13,047 nucleotides of DNA from Parcubacteria group bacterium. GTDB taxonomy: Bacteria > Patescibacteriota > Minisyncoccia > JACQLN01. Below are positions 12,152-13,047 of the stretch, one piece after another (the first letter of the stretch is position 1; each line of letters starts with the position of its first letter). Location of the stretch: NCBI GenBank assembly GCA_016204035.1, contig JACQLN010000048.1:1-13047 (forward strand). The letters run 5' to 3'. Under the pieces are notes generated by a model. It saw only the letters and a program-made list of their open reading frames with translations, was not told where the DNA came from and did no database searches. The position numbers and the translations under genes were made by a program.

Positions 12152-12534
12152 TCGTTAAAGCCACCAATATCAACTTAACCCCATCCATCAGCGAATATCT
12201 TGAAACCACGTTGGGTTCTTTGGATAAACTGGTGCAGAATATGGGTGAGGCGGTAGAGATGCGGGTAGAGGTGGGGCGGAGCACTTTCCACCACAAAAAA
12301 GGCGAAGTTTTTTTCGCCGAGGCCAACCTAAGCATCGGTAAAACTTTATTAAGGTCAAAAACAGAATCTTTCAGCATTCAATCAGCCATAGATGACGTGC
12401 GCGATGAATTAAGAAACGAGATTTACAAATTCAAAGGCAAAAAAGAAACTGTTTTCCGCCGCGGCGCGCGCTCGGTGGCTAAAATGTTAAAACTTTCGCC
12501 TCTGGCGCGTTTCCGTTGGAATAAAAGACGATAG
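12142..12534 (+). CDS. hpf: Ribosome hibernation promoting factor (HPF/RaiA family)
   Basis: A 130-residue cytoplasmic protein that binds the small ribosomal subunit and inactivates ribosomes under stress. The beta-alpha-beta start MQLIVKATNINLTPSISEYL, the middle VEVGRSTFHHKKGEVFFAEA and the helix SIQSAIDDVRDELRNEIYKFK are the family signatures. The C-terminus is very basic (RRGARSVAKMLKLSPLARF and on), a little longer than short HPF (about 95-110) but lacking the dimerisation domain of long HPF. The start overlaps the GIY-YIG gene by 10 bases and uses part of the right inverted repeat. A strong terminator follows. Confidence 0.92.
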   Translation: MQLIVKATNINLTPSISEYLETTLGSLDKLVQNMGEAVEMRVEVGRSTFHHKKGEVFFAEANLSIGKTLLRSKTESFSIQSAIDDVRDELRNEIYKFKGKKETVFRRGARSVAKMLKLSPLARFRWNKRR

Positions 12535-12565
12535 TTTTTTAATTTTCAATCAATTAACTTCGCTA

Positions 12566-12592
12566 ACTTCGGCGGCGCGCCGGAGTTTTTTT
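12566..12592 (+). terminator. Rho-independent terminator of hpf
   Basis: ACTTCGGCG (12566-12574) pairs with CGCCGGAGT (12578-12586), 9 bp with one T-G pair around GCG, and runs into seven T (12586-12592). Confidence 0.88.
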
Positions 12593-12639
12593 GTCGGAAA
12601 CTATTGTATCTAAAATAAAAATATGAGATAAATTAGTTG

Positions 12640-13047
12640 ATGAAGGTTTATAAAAAATTTTGGAAACTGGGTTCGCGCGAATTAGGCACGCGTCATTTTG
12701 ATATTAGCAAGAACGGCACGCTGGTGGTGCGCGAAGGCAATTACCAATATAAAATTATGGATTTAGTAACGCGTTTTGGAACGTCTTTGGAAATTATGTT
12801 CCCGTTTATTATTGAAGAGCGCCTCAACAACCTTTTGGAAACTTTTAATCGTTATATTAAAAATCACCAGTATCGCGGCAAATTTTATTTTCATTATCCG
12901 ATGAAAGTAAATCAAAATAAGGAATTCTTTCTGCCCATAGTTTCCGAAGGCGGGCATGTGGAAGTGGGCAGCGTCAACGAATTGTGGCTGATTAAGCGGT
13001 TATGGGAACAAGACCAGTTTTCATCTAAAATACGCGTTATTTGCAAC
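12640..13047 (+). CDS. speA: Arginine decarboxylase-like PLP enzyme, N-terminal part (cut by window end)
   Basis: A frame of 136 codons open to the window edge. The segment FHYPMKVNQNKEF (84-96) followed by HVEVGSVNEL (106-115) is the PLP-barrel start of biosynthetic arginine decarboxylase, with K89 as the likely PLP lysine (compare the YPIKVNQ motif in SpeA). That enzyme makes agmatine from arginine, the first step of one polyamine route. Related fold-III decarboxylases for diaminopimelate or ornithine remain possible, but the IKVNQ-type motif favours SpeA. The start ATG at 12640 follows the hpf terminator by 47 bases; no Shine-Dalgarno. The substrate-binding and C-terminal regions are not in the window. 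Confidence 0.78.
   Translation, partial: MKVYKKFWKLGSRELGTRHFDISKNGTLVVREGNYQYKIMDLVTRFGTSLEIMFPFIIEERLNNLLETFNRYIKNHQYRGKFYFHYPMKVNQNKEFFLPIVSEGGHVEVGSVNELWLIKRLWEQDQFSSKIRVICN

Overview
The window looks like a piece of a Candidate Phyla Radiation (Patescibacteria, probably Parcubacteria-like) genome. This is an inference. It rests on the gene order pilB, pilC, minor prepilins, pilM-pilN-pilO with no secretin gene (fitting a cell without an outer membrane), on very short or absent 5' leaders, on almost no Shine-Dalgarno sequences, and on AT-rich palindromic repeats between genes. TGA is a stop at the ATGA overlaps joining pilM, pilN, pilO and the next gene, so the code is standard (not code 25).

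Layout. The left edge holds the start of a minus-strand XRE-type regulator (1-92) and a minus-strand tRNA-Pro(UGG)-like gene with several non-canonical positions (141-214). Divergent from these is pilB (278-2041). Between pilB and pilC sits a self-contained unit: a repeat-rich leader with a 36-bp perfect palindrome, the only strong Shine-Dalgarno in the window, a gene of different codon use whose C-terminus resembles a hypervariable family (2233-2967), and a strong terminator. pilC (3141-4391) follows with its own promoter. Then come four prepilin-like genes (4477-6933), pilM, pilN, pilO and a small membrane protein (6955-9357), and a weak terminator.

The right part holds a NYN-domain putative ribonuclease (9578-10219), a cell-surface protein with two lamin-tail-like domains around a PKD domain and a C-terminal anchor (10306-11871), a stand-alone GIY-YIG nuclease gene bracketed by 14-bp perfect inverted repeats (11885-12151), the ribosome hibernation factor hpf (12142-12534), a terminator, and the 5' part of an arginine-decarboxylase-like gene that leaves the window.

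How the genes work together: PilB (extension ATPase), PilC (platform) and PilM-PilN-PilO (alignment complex) would assemble a type IV pilus whose minor pilins are the four prepilin-like proteins. No pilT, pilD or clear major pilin is here, so these must lie elsewhere. The surface LTD/PKD protein may act with the pilus in adhesion or DNA uptake, but this is speculation.

The most notable structure is not a gene. The start codons and leader-peptide codons of three consecutive prepilin genes lie inside AT-rich arrays with a strict 7-base period (5308-5429, 5905-5967, 6482-6551). Because 7 is not a multiple of 3, a change in copy number downstream of the ATG would shift the reading frame. The GIY-YIG inverted-repeat cassette and the hypervariable-like gene are the next most interesting items.
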